Below are positions 1 through 10,777 of a stretch of 64,000 bases of DNA, piece by piece (within the stretch, counting starts at the first letter, position 1; every line of letters starts with the position of its first letter). The position numbers were made by a program, and so were the translations under genes. The notes beneath the pieces are model-generated. The model was not told the origin of the DNA and did not search any database. It saw nothing but the letters and a program-made list of their open reading frames with translations. Source of the stretch: an uncultured Pseudanabaenaceae cyanobacterium (GTDB taxonomy: Bacteria > Cyanobacteriota > Cyanobacteriia > PCC-9006 > JAAUQQ01); contig CALLAT010000066.1 in assembly GCA_938002085.1 (NCBI GenBank), positions 59,473 to 123,472 of the forward strand, written 5' to 3'.

Positions 1-94
1 GTTTTTTGAAGGCTTCTATGCGTCTCCAAATATCAACCCTGCCCCCATGGATAGGAGGATAGGGGATTTCCATGGCGATGATAGTAAGCTTCAT
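1..94 (-). CDS. Glycosyltransferase (GT4-like) N-terminus, truncated by window edge
   Basis: Reverse strand from ATG at 94 reads MKLTIIAMEIPYPPIHGGRVDIWRRIEAFK, typical of GT4 N-termini. Too short for the ORF track. Confidence 0.6.
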   Translation of the reverse strand, partial: MKLTIIAMEIPYPPIHGGRVDIWRRIEAFKK

Positions 95-841
95 AGCTGC
101 CTAAAGCTGTTTTCCTTATACAAGAGATGAAAGTTGCACTGGCTATGACTCATCGCTGTGATGAGTGCGGTGCTTTCACGATTGGATTGATGGAAGATGC
201 AGCTAACAGGACTAGGAGACCATTCAGGAGGCTGTCCATAGAGATTTAGGCCCATAGTCTTAAGAATAGGATTCCCGCAGCAGTGGTTGAATCAGCCAGC
301 GAGTCGTCACTCATTAAATAGGTATCTGACTCAGAAGTCTTTGGGCTTTGGCAGAAGAATAGAACTGACAACTTCAAGGGCATTAATGATTCGATTCGCT
401 TTTGAATTACCTGAACTATTTCCTTTGGTAGAAATGGTTCAGGTTTGACCTAGCTTCTGAAGTATTCCCTCGTACTTATACTGGCTTGATACTTTTTGTT
501 GAGAGGAGCTAAAAGACTTCGTTCGGTCGATCTTGCGTAGACTTTCTAGCTTTTGAAATCCTATATAAGAAAGTAATTCAAACTGCGCGAGATTCGATAA
601 AAACGAAATAAAGTATCAGTGATTCGCTGTACATCAAATTACTGAAGCGAGTAGCTTAGGCACATGAGTTCAGCGGTAACAGTCGAGGCGTAAAGCACGC
701 CTGTATATGGAACCCTGGTCTCTCACTCCTAGCCTTTCTCGTTGTAGAAGCTTTGTTGCTCCAGTGAGTTAAGCGCTAGGCATTGAGTCATTGAGAAGCG
801 GTGTATTTACCAAGCAGTTTCTTCTCCCTAGACTTCAAGCC

Positions 842-1294
842 ATGAAATTTTTACTGGCCTGTACATCCGGCGGTCACTTTTCCACAATGAAATCCCTTGA
901 GGATTTTTGGTCTAGCCATGACCGAGTTTGGGTGACCGACTATAAGCAAGACACTCAAGCACTTAAGGATCGGGGAGAAGTTGTGGACTGGATGCCTTAC
1001 CAGGCTCCCCGAGATGTGTTGACTTTAGTTTGTAACTTGCCTCGTACTTTTGCACTTCTACGGAAGCATAAGCCTGACGTTGTCATTTCTACAGGGGCGA
1101 GTATGGCAATTAACTTTGCGATTGCAGCTCGAATTCTGGGAATCCGATTCATGTTTATCGAGAGTGTTTCCCGCTCAGAAGAATTGAGTATTTCGGGCAA
1201 GCTAGTCTATCCCCTAGCCAACGAGTTTTATGTGCAGTGGCCTCAGCTTTGTAAGCGTTACCCCAAGGCTATCTTTCAAGGCACTGTGGCTTGA
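842..1294 (+). CDS. pssD: PssD/Alg14-like glycosyltransferase subunit
   Basis: MKFLLACTSGGHFSTMKSL...STGASMAINFAIAARILGIRFMFIESVSRSEELSISGKLVYPLANEFYVQWP. ATG at 842 preferred over the ORF-track start. Confidence 0.85.
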   Translation: MKFLLACTSGGHFSTMKSLEDFWSSHDRVWVTDYKQDTQALKDRGEVVDWMPYQAPRDVLTLVCNLPRTFALLRKHKPDVVISTGASMAINFAIAARILGIRFMFIESVSRSEELSISGKLVYPLANEFYVQWPQLCKRYPKAIFQGTVA

Positions 1295-1425
1295 TCTCCT
1301 AGCATTTGTTGCGCATTGATTCTAGGTTCCGAGTATTTAACACGCATGTTGGTCATTGTTTGAGCTGCTTTTCTGGGCTCTTCCTTTTTTCTGGCTGACC
1401 GATTGAAGACTTTTGAGGTTGATGA

Positions 1426-1965
1426 ATGATTACAGTGACTCTCGGTACGATTCCTTACAGCTTCAATCGTTCTATTGCTTGGCTCAAAGCCTTGCTTGAT
1501 AGTGGCGTTATTGATGAGCCTGTTTTCATTCAATACGGTAATAGTGATATTTCTGCGCTGATTAATCATCCGCTCGTCACCGCTGAATCGGTGGTCCCTC
1601 AGGCCAAGCTTAAGGCCATGATTGAGCGGTCCCGACTCGTTATTTCCCATGCGGGGCAAGGTTCGACTCGCCTACTGGCTGCAGCTCAAACCCAGTTCGT
1701 TTTACTGCCTCGCTTGGCTAAGCATGAGGAACATGTGGATGATCATCAGCTCATGTTTGCCCGCAGTGTTGCGAGTCGCGGTGTTCATCACTGTGTGACT
1801 TTTGAAGCCTTAGAGCAGGCGGTTCTAGAGCCCCCTGAACTCTGCCCACCAGACCTGTTCGCTGGCCCCAAATTGACGGCCCATTTGCTCAAGCGTTATC
1901 CCAAGACCACGGCGTATCGAGGGGCAAAGCGGTTCTTGCTCCAGTCTGTGGCTGGCTCAAATTAG
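1426..1965 (+). CDS. pssE: PssE/Alg13-like glycosyltransferase subunit (GT28 C-terminal type)
   Basis: MITVTLGTIPYSFNRSIAWL...VISHAGQGSTRLLAAAQTQFVLLPRLAKHEEHVDDHQ. Lies directly after pssD. Confidence 0.85.
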   Translation: MITVTLGTIPYSFNRSIAWLKALLDSGVIDEPVFIQYGNSDISALINHPLVTAESVVPQAKLKAMIERSRLVISHAGQGSTRLLAAAQTQFVLLPRLAKHEEHVDDHQLMFARSVASRGVHHCVTFEALEQAVLEPPELCPPDLFAGPKLTAHLLKRYPKTTAYRGAKRFLLQSVAGSN

Positions 1966-2326
1966 TCGTCAAGTGTTGGGATTGCAGCATCGATTTTAGC
2001 AACAACTCCAGATGGACCTAATCGGTGCCGTCGCTCCGTCTCTGTGCCTCCTAGCTGTGATATTGGAGCATTAGCTCGCTGTTTCGTGACGGAAACCCAA
2101 TTTGCATTTGCGAGGGCCAGACTTTCCTGGTTTAACTCAATGGCCCCGCCGGTCGCGAGTTGAGCTTGGGGCCTACTGAAATTCTCCCTGGGGATCAGGA
2201 CCAATGGTTTTGGCGACTTCATTTACAACTACCCAGAATAGGGCTCCTGCCATTGCCCCTGCTAGCAACGTTGTGACTAACTTGGTTACCCAAGCAATGC
2301 GGCAGCCTGAGGGAGGCTACATTCCC

Positions 2327-3418
2327 ATGACCCAGGCAGTAGGTGCTCCTCAGAACGCTCTATTTTTGAGCGTGATTGTCAATAACTATAATTATTCGGC
2401 TTTTCTGCGCCAAGCGGTCGATAGCTGTCTGGCTCAGTGTTATGAGCATTTTGAAGTGATTGTGGTGGACGATGGCTCGGTGGATGATTCCCCACAGATT
2501 ATTCGTAGCTATGGCGATCGCATCATTCCTGTTCTCAAATCAAATGGTGGTCAAGCTTCTGCAATCAATGCTGGCTTTGCTGCTAGCCGAGGGGAGATCA
2601 TCGTGCTTTTGGATGCCGATGACTACCTCTTTGAGGATGCACTCAGCACCATTGCGGCAGCTTGGCAGTCGGGCAATGCAGGCCCAGAGACGGTTCAAAT
2701 GCAGTGTCGACTCACCCTGGTTGATCCTGAAGGAGAGCCTATTGACCTGCATCCTGCCCCAGAAATTGCGTTTGATCAGGGGGATGTGCGATCGCTGCTA
2801 CGCCAGCGGGGTCGCTACAGTACGACCGTGACCAGCGGCATTAGCTTCCATCGCCGGGTGTTGACCGAGATTTTGCCCATCCCAGAAGCCGACTTTCGTA
2901 TTTCTGCCGATGGCTATTTAGTTACTGTGGCTCCTTTCTTTGGAGCGGTGGACTGTATTGAGACTTCGATTGGGGCACGCCGCAAACATCAGAACAATTT
3001 TTGGGCACCATTAGGCAAAGCAGTGTGCCTATCTCATCTCCACAACTCGATTCGGCACGACTTTCTTCGCTACCAGTATTTGAGTCAGATCATCGGGGAA
3101 GAACTTTCCCAAGAGCAGTTAGGCCTAGGCGATCACTTGCACCTTATGGCTCGCTTGCCCTCCTGCCGTCTTGCTCCTGAACAGCATCCCTGTCCCACGG
3201 ATCGGCCTAGTTCTCTGGCTTTGCGAGGTGTGCGATCGCTGTGGCATCTACGCTCCTACAATGTGCGGCGCAAGTGCATTCTTAGCTCTTGGTTTCTTTG
3301 GGTTGGCTTTGCTCCTAGGGCTTTGGTTCGTCCTGTGGTGGCTTGGCTGCTAGTGAGTGGGTCTCGTCCCCAGCCCATTGACCATCTGCTCAAGATGTTG
3401 CGACGCCTGACTCGATAG
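2327..3418 (+). CDS. Glycosyltransferase family 2 protein
   Basis: LSVIVNNYNYSAFLRQAVDSCLAQCYEHFEVIVVDDGSVDDS...VLLDADDYL, GT-A fold motifs. Start uncertain (2204 or 2327). Confidence 0.85.
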   Translation: MTQAVGAPQNALFLSVIVNNYNYSAFLRQAVDSCLAQCYEHFEVIVVDDGSVDDSPQIIRSYGDRIIPVLKSNGGQASAINAGFAASRGEIIVLLDADDYLFEDALSTIAAAWQSGNAGPETVQMQCRLTLVDPEGEPIDLHPAPEIAFDQGDVRSLLRQRGRYSTTVTSGISFHRRVLTEILPIPEADFRISADGYLVTVAPFFGAVDCIETSIGARRKHQNNFWAPLGKAVCLSHLHNSIRHDFLRYQYLSQIIGEELSQEQLGLGDHLHLMARLPSCRLAPEQHPCPTDRPSSLALRGVRSLWHLRSYNVRRKCILSSWFLWVGFAPRALVRPVVAWLLVSGSRPQPIDHLLKMLRRLTR

Positions 3419-3502
3419 CGATGATCTATCAACCTCCCAGGGATTACCGCTGCTCAGCAGTACCTGGCTTCGACGCCCATTCATTTGCACTTCTCCGCCG
3501 CC

Positions 3503-4585
3503 ATGGTTTTTCAAGCAGCACCCAAGTCCAAACTCCAACCCATCCCGGCCAAGCAAGTCGAAGATGCAGTTAATGCTCCTGAGCAGCTGTTCCTGGCCTG
3601 GGTGCCTTTTCAACGGCGTGCGGTGACGATGCAGTCCTACTTCGGCTATGACCTCCGCCATATCAGCCTTAGCTTCAAGCAGAAGTTTCTGCGCCCTTTT
3701 GAGTATGTGATTAAAGCTTGGCAGAGTTTGTGGCTCATGCTGGTTAAGCGTCCAGCAATTATCTGGGTGCAAATGCCACCGGCACCTTTGCTGTATTTGG
3801 TGTTTGCTTACAAGCTGCTGCTCAATCGTCGGGTCAAGCTCGTGGCAGATTGCCATAATGCAACGTTCCGTGCGCCCTGGATTAATTTCCCTGCTGTTGT
3901 AGCTCTGCTCAATCGCTGTGACGCTGTCATCGTTCACAACCACACCGTGGCCTTGCAAGCGAGAGAACTGGGAATTTCTCCGAGCCATACCCAGGTCCTG
4001 CTAGATCGGGTTCAGCCCCTGAATCATGGGGAAGGGTTTGCTGAGGTGGCCCAGCGCTTGGAATTAAATACCCCTTGGTTCCTGATTCCCTGCTCCTTTA
4101 ATGCTGATGAGCCCATTGCCGAAATCTTGGAAGCTGCCCGTCAGGCTCCAGACCTGACTTTTGTGCTGACGGGTAATCCTGCTCGGGCTAAGGGTCGCCA
4201 TGATCTCGGCCAGGCCCCAGCCAATGTCAAGTTTCCGGGCTTCCTCCCCGAGGGGCAGTTCAATGAGTTGGTTTACAACGCGACGGCAGTGGTCGGGCTT
4301 ACCAAGCTGGATGGTATTCAGCTCAGCGTTGCCAATGAGGCGTTGGGTTGCGATCGCCCCATGGTCCTGGCCAATACTAGCTTGCTACAGCAACTGTTTC
4401 CCAAGGGAGCTGTTTATGTTGACCCCATGGATGCCGAAGATTTAGTCGCGGGTTGCCGACAGGCTCAGGCAGAAAGCGATCGCCTCGCCACTGAAGTGAT
4501 TGCACTTAAGGCTGAGCGAGCTGATCAATGGTTTGCCTCCGCCGCGCCCATTCGTCAGACATTATTTGCGAAGTCTTCGCTGTGA
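3503..4585 (+). CDS. Glycosyltransferase family 4-like protein
   Basis: LVADCHNATFRAPW...FVLTGNPARAKGRHDLGQAPANVKFPGFLPEGQFNELV...GLTKLDGIQLSVANEALGCDRPMVLANTS. Confidence 0.75.
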   Translation: MVFQAAPKSKLQPIPAKQVEDAVNAPEQLFLAWVPFQRRAVTMQSYFGYDLRHISLSFKQKFLRPFEYVIKAWQSLWLMLVKRPAIIWVQMPPAPLLYLVFAYKLLLNRRVKLVADCHNATFRAPWINFPAVVALLNRCDAVIVHNHTVALQARELGISPSHTQVLLDRVQPLNHGEGFAEVAQRLELNTPWFLIPCSFNADEPIAEILEAARQAPDLTFVLTGNPARAKGRHDLGQAPANVKFPGFLPEGQFNELVYNATAVVGLTKLDGIQLSVANEALGCDRPMVLANTSLLQQLFPKGAVYVDPMDAEDLVAGCRQAQAESDRLATEVIALKAERADQWFASAAPIRQTLFAKSSL

Positions 4586-4801
4586 GTTTTTGAGACGTCT
4601 CTTGAGCTTGTGAGGGGCTGGGATTGAGTCTTCCACCCAGCACAGTTCTCTCATAACGCTTAAGCCCATCATTGCCAATGGTTGAGCCCAGCATGTGCTG
4701 CTGGGTCATTTCACTTTGACTTAAGCGGCTAGAGAATCTTGTGTCTACCGAGGCTTGTGCTGAAGGGCATCTACCCAAATCCCTTCATTCCGATCGTCGT
4801 C

Positions 4802-6502
4802 ATGAAACGTCGTGTTCTTGCCCTAGGCTTAGATGCTGCTGACCCTACCTTGATGGAACCTTGGATGGACCAGGGTCTATTGCCCAATCTCAATTTCCTG
4901 CGTCAAAACGGGGCCTATGGACACCTGCGGACTCAAGTTGGGCACCAAGGGCAGCATGAGAATTTCTCCAATACGGAGCCGCTCTGGGTCATGGCCATGA
5001 CGGGCTGCCTACCTCACAAGACGGGCTTCTGGGACACGATTGAATATGACCCCAAGCATTACAGCATCCAGCTAGATTCAGTCTATGGGGGCTATGACTA
5101 TAAGGAATACAAACCCTTCTATGCATTAAACGATCTCAATACCACTGCTTTTGATGTCCCAGTCACCCGGGTGATTGAAGATGTGCAGGGCACTCAAATT
5201 ACGGGCTGGGGGGGGCATCATCCCTTCTATCCCAGTGAATCCAGTCCTCCTGAAGCTTTGGCGATGATCCTGCAGAAATTCGGTCCCAATCCTATTTATC
5301 GCCAGGACAACGGCAAATGGTGGGATCAGCAATATGGAGCTTGGGTTCAGCAAGCTTTAGCAGAAAGTTGCAAGACCCGCGCCACGATCGCGAAGGCGCT
5401 CGTCAAGCGCCAGGATTGGGACCTTTGCCTCATGGGCATTGGTGAGACCCACACTGCGGGTCATGACCTCTACGATCAAAGCCAAGCTGATCATCCTTTT
5501 TACCCGTTTCGCCAAGCTAAAAATGGTGCTGATCCACTTCTCAAGGCCTATCAGCAAGTGGACCAAGCGGTGGGCCAGATCTACTCAGCGGCACCTACGG
5601 ATACTTATCTCGTCAGCTTTTCCCTCCATGGGATTGGTCCTAACCACACGGATTTGCTCAGCTTGTTCTTTTTAGGCGAAGTTCTGTACCGCTGGAACTT
5701 CCCCGGCACCGTTGGCTTTACTGATGGTGATCTGACTCGGCCCCCGGCTGACCCTCGGCGCTCTCCTAAACGCGGTGGATGGAGTGATGAGATTTGGTGT
5801 CAGTTGGCTGATGACAACGGACTTAGACGCTGGTGGCGACGGCATTGCCCCACCCGCTTCTGGCCCGATCAAGATAACGGCCTCACTTCACCCGTTGGCT
5901 TAAAACGTCAGGGACAGTCCCAAAGCTGGATGCCCATTTTGGCCTATCGACATCGCTGGCCCACTATGCGAGCCTTTGCCCTGCCTGGGTTTGCTGACGG
6001 CCAAGTTCGCATTAACCTTCGGGGGCGCGAAGCCAACGGTCAGGTTGCGCCAGAGGACTACAACGCGACCTGCGATGAATTGATTGAAATGCTCCATGGG
6101 CTGAAGGATAGCCGCAGCGGATTGCCCTTAGTCAAAGCCGTGCAGCGCACCCGAGCCGGTGCTGAGGATGAGAGCGATCGCCATCCCCACGCCGATCTGA
6201 TGGTGATCTGGAATGACTGTCCCACGGATGTGATTGAAAGCCCTCAGCTCGGTCGTATTGGTCCCGTCACCTACAACCGCCCCGGTGGCCACAGAGCCCG
6301 AGGGCATTTCATGGTCCAAGGCCCCGGTATCAAGTCGGGGAGTCAGCTCCCCACAGGCCAAGCCGTGGATGTTGCCGCTACAATTCTGCATCTCCTGGGT
6401 GAACCTCGACCAGAGCATTTTGATGGACAGGCCCTGCTGAGCTTGGATTCTGGCCCCATGGATGCGAGTCAAAAGTCAGAACTGTCTCGATCTGATGCCT
6501 AG
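4802..6502 (+). CDS. Alkaline phosphatase superfamily protein (type I phosphodiesterase/nucleotide pyrophosphatase-like), paralog 1
   Basis: MKRRVLALGLDAADPTLMEPWMDQGLLPNL...MTGCLPHKTGFWD...GETHTAGHDLY...RPGGHRARGHFMVQGPGIKSG. Similar along its length to 12139..13812. Confidence 0.8.
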   Translation: MKRRVLALGLDAADPTLMEPWMDQGLLPNLNFLRQNGAYGHLRTQVGHQGQHENFSNTEPLWVMAMTGCLPHKTGFWDTIEYDPKHYSIQLDSVYGGYDYKEYKPFYALNDLNTTAFDVPVTRVIEDVQGTQITGWGGHHPFYPSESSPPEALAMILQKFGPNPIYRQDNGKWWDQQYGAWVQQALAESCKTRATIAKALVKRQDWDLCLMGIGETHTAGHDLYDQSQADHPFYPFRQAKNGADPLLKAYQQVDQAVGQIYSAAPTDTYLVSFSLHGIGPNHTDLLSLFFLGEVLYRWNFPGTVGFTDGDLTRPPADPRRSPKRGGWSDEIWCQLADDNGLRRWWRRHCPTRFWPDQDNGLTSPVGLKRQGQSQSWMPILAYRHRWPTMRAFALPGFADGQVRINLRGREANGQVAPEDYNATCDELIEMLHGLKDSRSGLPLVKAVQRTRAGAEDESDRHPHADLMVIWNDCPTDVIESPQLGRIGPVTYNRPGGHRARGHFMVQGPGIKSGSQLPTGQAVDVAATILHLLGEPRPEHFDGQALLSLDSGPMDASQKSELSRSDA

Positions 6503-6595
6503 CCGGGCAACCTAGGGGCAACGGTCCCTGCGGGGAACCGTATCCATTTGAGTCACCCGCCGCATCGCCATCGCTCTTCCCTGTCTGGGTTCGCC

Positions 6596-7915
6596 ATGAC
6601 CTTGCCTCCTATTTTTGCCCGCCTGGAAAAGGCTTTTACTGTTGCGGTTCTCATCCTCTATTCCGGAGGACCGTTCACTGTCTTTCTTTCCGGTGGATAT
6701 AGCCAGGGCGATCCTGGAGATGCGCCAGCTGATTATCCGATCATGAAGCTGGTGTTTATTACGACCTACTGTGCTTTTGCGGCCCTGCTGACTTGTCGCT
6801 GGCGCCAGACCCTAGAGACGTTGCTGCGCGATCGCTTCACTCTACTCTTTGTGGCATTGGCCGTAGGCTCCTTTGCTTGGTCTGCCGCCCCAGATGAAAC
6901 CTTTGCTAAAAGCATTGCCTTCATCGGCACAACGCTGTTTGGCATTTACTTCGCAGGACGCTATTCCCAAGACAATCAGCTGCGACTTCTGGCTTGGGCC
7001 TTTGGCGGTATTGTTTGCCTTAGCTTTTTTTATGCCATCGCCCTGCCCAAGTACGGCATTATGGGCGGTACCCACACGGGCGACTGGCGCGGGATTTACA
7101 CCCACAAAAATACCTTGGGCAAGCTGATGGTTTTGAGTGTGGCTGTCTTTTTACTGCGATCGCTCCAGCCCAAACGACCTCGCTCCAGCGCTCGCTTTTG
7201 GTCCCTCGCAGGCCTGATGGGCTCAGTGATGCTCATTGGACTCTGCACTTCTAAAGGGGCGATGATCAATGCCAGTGTCGTTATTGGGGCGATCGTCGTT
7301 TGTCTTGCCCTGCGTCGCTGGTCCATCTCCTTCTTACTGCCCTGTCTCATCGGGGGCATGACTCTGGCCCTGGGCAGTGGCATCTGGATTTCCCAAAACC
7401 TCGCTGGCATTGCAAACTTCCTCAACAAAGACGTCACCCTAACGGGGCGCACAGATATCTGGGCCCTAACCTTTGACAAGCTGGTTGAGCGGCCCTGGTT
7501 TGGCTACGGCTACTACGGCTTCTGGCAGGGGCTCGACAGCGAAGCCGGTGATGTTTGGCGCATCTATGGTTGGGAGACGCCCAATGCCCACAACGGCTTC
7601 CTGGATATTGCCATCCAGCTAGGTTTCATCGGCCTTTGCCTCTTCCTCGTCAGTCTTCTCTACCACGCAATTCTCAGCCTGATCCAGCTTCGCCAAAGCC
7701 AATCCGTCACGCATATCTGGCCGCTGGCCTTCATGGTTTACATGATCATGGGCAACCTACCAGAGAGTAGCCTCCTTGTGCCCAATGACCTGTTTTGGGT
7801 GTTCTATGTCGCCCTGAGTCTCCAACCTTATCAATTGACCCAGCCGCAACCCCAGCCCCATTACAGCTCAACCCCTGAAACGCCACAAAACCTTCTGGAG
7901 GGCTACAGCTCATGA
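6596..7915 (+). CDS. O-antigen ligase/polymerase family membrane protein (Wzy-like)
   Basis: Many hydrophobic segments; GDWRGIYTHKNTLGKLM and LTGRTDIWALTFDKLVERPWFGYGYYGFW...PNAHNGFLDIAIQLGFIG are typical of the family. ATG at 6596 preferred. Confidence 0.9.
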   Translation: MTLPPIFARLEKAFTVAVLILYSGGPFTVFLSGGYSQGDPGDAPADYPIMKLVFITTYCAFAALLTCRWRQTLETLLRDRFTLLFVALAVGSFAWSAAPDETFAKSIAFIGTTLFGIYFAGRYSQDNQLRLLAWAFGGIVCLSFFYAIALPKYGIMGGTHTGDWRGIYTHKNTLGKLMVLSVAVFLLRSLQPKRPRSSARFWSLAGLMGSVMLIGLCTSKGAMINASVVIGAIVVCLALRRWSISFLLPCLIGGMTLALGSGIWISQNLAGIANFLNKDVTLTGRTDIWALTFDKLVERPWFGYGYYGFWQGLDSEAGDVWRIYGWETPNAHNGFLDIAIQLGFIGLCLFLVSLLYHAILSLIQLRQSQSVTHIWPLAFMVYMIMGNLPESSLLVPNDLFWVFYVALSLQPYQLTQPQPQPHYSSTPETPQNLLEGYSS

Positions 7916-9201
7916 AATCCCTCCTCGCTAAACTCGAAAAACTCCGACATAACAGCACTGCCCAGGGCACCCTCTGGGTCTTAGGGGCGCGCCTGCTGCG
8001 GACATTTCTTCAGTCCGCCTATTTCCTGCTGGTGGCTCGTGCCCTAGGGGCGCAGCAATATGGCACCTTCATTGGCGTTACGGCTCTAACAAAGGTTCTG
8101 CTTCCCTTTGCAGCTTGGGGCTCAGCCCAGGTGTTGACTAAGCAAGTGGCGCGTAACAGAGGACATTTCCCCCAGGCCTGGGGCAATGCGCTGTATCTGG
8201 TCACCACCTTTTCCCTACTCAGCTTTGCTTTGCTGATTCCCGCTGGGGAAATCATCCTGCCCAACGTGGCTCACCTTGGCCTCTGGGTCAGCATTGGCAT
8301 TGCAGAACTATTCTTCTCTCGCATCCTTGATGTTGCCCTCAAGGCTTTCCTGGCTGTAGAGCTGGCTCATAGGAATGCTCAGCTCCATGTTCTACTCAGC
8401 ATTAACAGTGTTCTCGCTGCCCTTTGCCTCAGCCTTTTTATTCCTGAACCCACAGCTTTGATTTGGGGACAGTTTTATCTGCTGAGTCGTATTGCAACTG
8501 CTGCTGTGGCCCTCTTCTTAGTTTGGCGTGATATCGGTCCCCCCCGCCTAGCCCTCAAGCAAATCCACCCTGAACTGACCCAGGGATTTTATTTTGCTGT
8601 AGACCTCTCTGCCCAGAGCTTTTCGGCCGATTTAGATAAAACCATGTTGGCTCGCATGGCAACCCTCCAGGCCACCGGTATCTACGGTGCCGCCTACCGC
8701 ATTATTGATGTGGCCATGGCCCCAGTCTTCTCCGTTATGGCTGTGTCCTATGCCAAATTTTTTAAGAAAGGCGCTGCTGGCATCCAGGGCAGTCTAAGCG
8801 TTGCCAAGCGTCTTGTTCCGCTGGCAGGGAGCTATGGCGCGATAGCCACTGTCGGCCTATGGCTGGTTGCGCCGCTGGTGCCCTATGTTCTGGGGCCGGA
8901 ATATGAACCCGCGATCGCAGCCCTGCGCTGGCTCTCCCCCATCCTGCTGTTCAAATCCTTGCAATACTTCGCGGCTGATACCCTCACCGGTGCAGGACTT
9001 CAGGGCCACCGTACATTCCTTCAAGTTGTAATGGCAATTTTCAATGGCTTGGGTAATGCTTGGCTGATTCCTCTCTACTCTTGGAAAGGAGCAGCTTGGG
9101 CCAGCCTGACCACCGATGGAGTCTTGACCCTTAGTCTTTGGGGATTGGTGTTCTTCTTCAACAAGCGGGCGAACCAGATCCAGCAGGCATCAAAAGCTTA
9201 G
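7912..9201 (+). CDS. Oligosaccharide flippase family protein (Wzx-like)
   Basis: Multi-pass membrane protein starting GTLWVLGARLLRTFLQSAYFLLVARALGAQQYGTF. Overlaps the preceding stop by 4 bp. Confidence 0.88.
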   Translation: MKSLLAKLEKLRHNSTAQGTLWVLGARLLRTFLQSAYFLLVARALGAQQYGTFIGVTALTKVLLPFAAWGSAQVLTKQVARNRGHFPQAWGNALYLVTTFSLLSFALLIPAGEIILPNVAHLGLWVSIGIAELFFSRILDVALKAFLAVELAHRNAQLHVLLSINSVLAALCLSLFIPEPTALIWGQFYLLSRIATAAVALFLVWRDIGPPRLALKQIHPELTQGFYFAVDLSAQSFSADLDKTMLARMATLQATGIYGAAYRIIDVAMAPVFSVMAVSYAKFFKKGAAGIQGSLSVAKRLVPLAGSYGAIATVGLWLVAPLVPYVLGPEYEPAIAALRWLSPILLFKSLQYFAADTLTGAGLQGHRTFLQVVMAIFNGLGNAWLIPLYSWKGAAWASLTTDGVLTLSLWGLVFFFNKRANQIQQASKA

Positions 9202-9438
9202 TCAACTTGGCTCAGCCTCTTTCACAGCTCAAAATTGCATCATTGCTCCGAATGCCTTGGGGCTTTTGGGTGTTTATGCAACTAATTGTGCCCTCTGGGT
9301 GCGTGATTGATGAACTCAATGGAAGAAATATGAGTAGACCTAGCTCTTTTATTCATCTTTCTGCCATAGGTATTCGTCAGTTAATCTGTGAGTCCCCTTA
9401 AGAATATCGAGTCAGTTTGCACATATTGCCAGGCTATT

Positions 9439-10425
9439 TTAAGTAGATGATGGAGATATCAAAGCTTTTGGAAAATGCTTGGCCTGATACTTTAAGTGCT
9501 GGAATAGATTACGGAAATTCTCGTAACGCTCTAGGCCTAGAGTCTGCACAATAACTAAAGCGATACTCAACCGAATACATTGGTCTGAGAACTTCAAATC
9601 GGGGCAATAGTTTAATGCTGTTTCTCGGAATTTTTTGGCTGCAGCACAGTCGCCTCCCTGGTTTTGCAGCATCTTCCAAGCTGTACGCAGATAGGCATGA
9701 CCGTAACACCTGCCCTTAAAAGATTGCCGCTCTTCAGGTAACTCTGAAAAAACTTTCTCAATAATAGCCTTATAGTTAGACTCAACTTTTTGCCATTGCT
9801 TAGAAGTGTTATTGGGATGGAAACGATAATGTACTAACACTTTTGGGATGACTTGAAACTCGTACTTTGTTGCAATACGCAGCCACATCTCCCAGGTCTG
9901 GGCATAGGCAAAGCGAGTGTCAAATAGGCCCACTGTGTCAAAGCATTCTCGACGGATCATTGGAGTGCTACCGCAAACCAGAAGGTCTTGTTCTATTAAC
10001 GATTCCCAGACATCTCCCGTCGCAGTATTTTGATAAACTTTTCCTTCAAGTACGCCATCAGAATCCATTGTCGCGACCCAGGTGTAGACTAAACCCACAT
10101 TCTTTTCTTCGTCTAGAATGCGAACTTGCTGAGCTAGTTTCGTCGGCTCCCACCAATCATCTGAATCCAGGAAAGCAAGGTATTCTCCAGTCGCATGTGA
10201 TATTCCGGTATTACGCGCAGCCGCACTGCCAGCATTTTCCTGGGAAAAAAATCTAATGCGAGAGTCCGTTAGCTGAGCAGCCCAAGATTTAATCTCATCA
10301 TGGCTACCATCATCAACAATAAGCAGTTCAAAGTCTTGGAAAGTTTGCTCTAATACGCAATCTAGCGCTTGAGGCAAATAGAGCATTGCATTGTAAGCGG
10401 CGATTACAATAGAGACTTTAGGCAT
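9439..10425 (-). CDS. Glycosyltransferase family 2 protein
   Basis: MPKVSIVIAAYNAMLYLPQALDCVLEQTFQDFELLIVDDGS...FLDSDDWW. Confidence 0.9.
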   Translation of the reverse strand: MPKVSIVIAAYNAMLYLPQALDCVLEQTFQDFELLIVDDGSHDEIKSWAAQLTDSRIRFFSQENAGSAAARNTGISHATGEYLAFLDSDDWWEPTKLAQQVRILDEEKNVGLVYTWVATMDSDGVLEGKVYQNTATGDVWESLIEQDLLVCGSTPMIRRECFDTVGLFDTRFAYAQTWEMWLRIATKYEFQVIPKVLVHYRFHPNNTSKQWQKVESNYKAIIEKVFSELPEERQSFKGRCYGHAYLRTAWKMLQNQGGDCAAAKKFRETALNYCPDLKFSDQCIRLSIALVIVQTLGLERYENFRNLFQHLKYQAKHFPKALISPSST

Positions 10426-10777
10426 GGTCGTTTTACTTTAAGAAGAAGCTTTTAGAAAATAATATGGATGCTTAGATTTATAGACATGGGAAGTCCAGTT
10501 CCTAAACCTGAGGAAAACACAAGACATTTTCTCTCCAGATAGAGGCGCTCTATTATACAGCGATTCCGCCCTCCTTCCTAAAACATGGTCGCGACATAAG
10601 TAGCTTGCAGGGAGGGCGTTTTATCATTCATCGCATTACTGCTTACATTAATTAAACGGATGACATCTTGATTATGCGATCGCTTAAATGAAAGTTCGCG
10701 CTTTTCGATGACGTCAGCAAAAAACTACTACCAAGCGATTCTCTAACGTTTTTCTCCACAATTAATCACATTCTTAC

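Noticed and set aside
1962-2222. 86-aa minus-strand ORF between pssE and the GT2 gene
   Set aside because: No recognisable features, possible but unsupported; overlaps the extended GT2 ORF.
3350-3988. 212-aa minus-strand ORF
   Set aside because: Overlaps two convincing glycosyltransferase genes on the + strand and has no recognisable motif.
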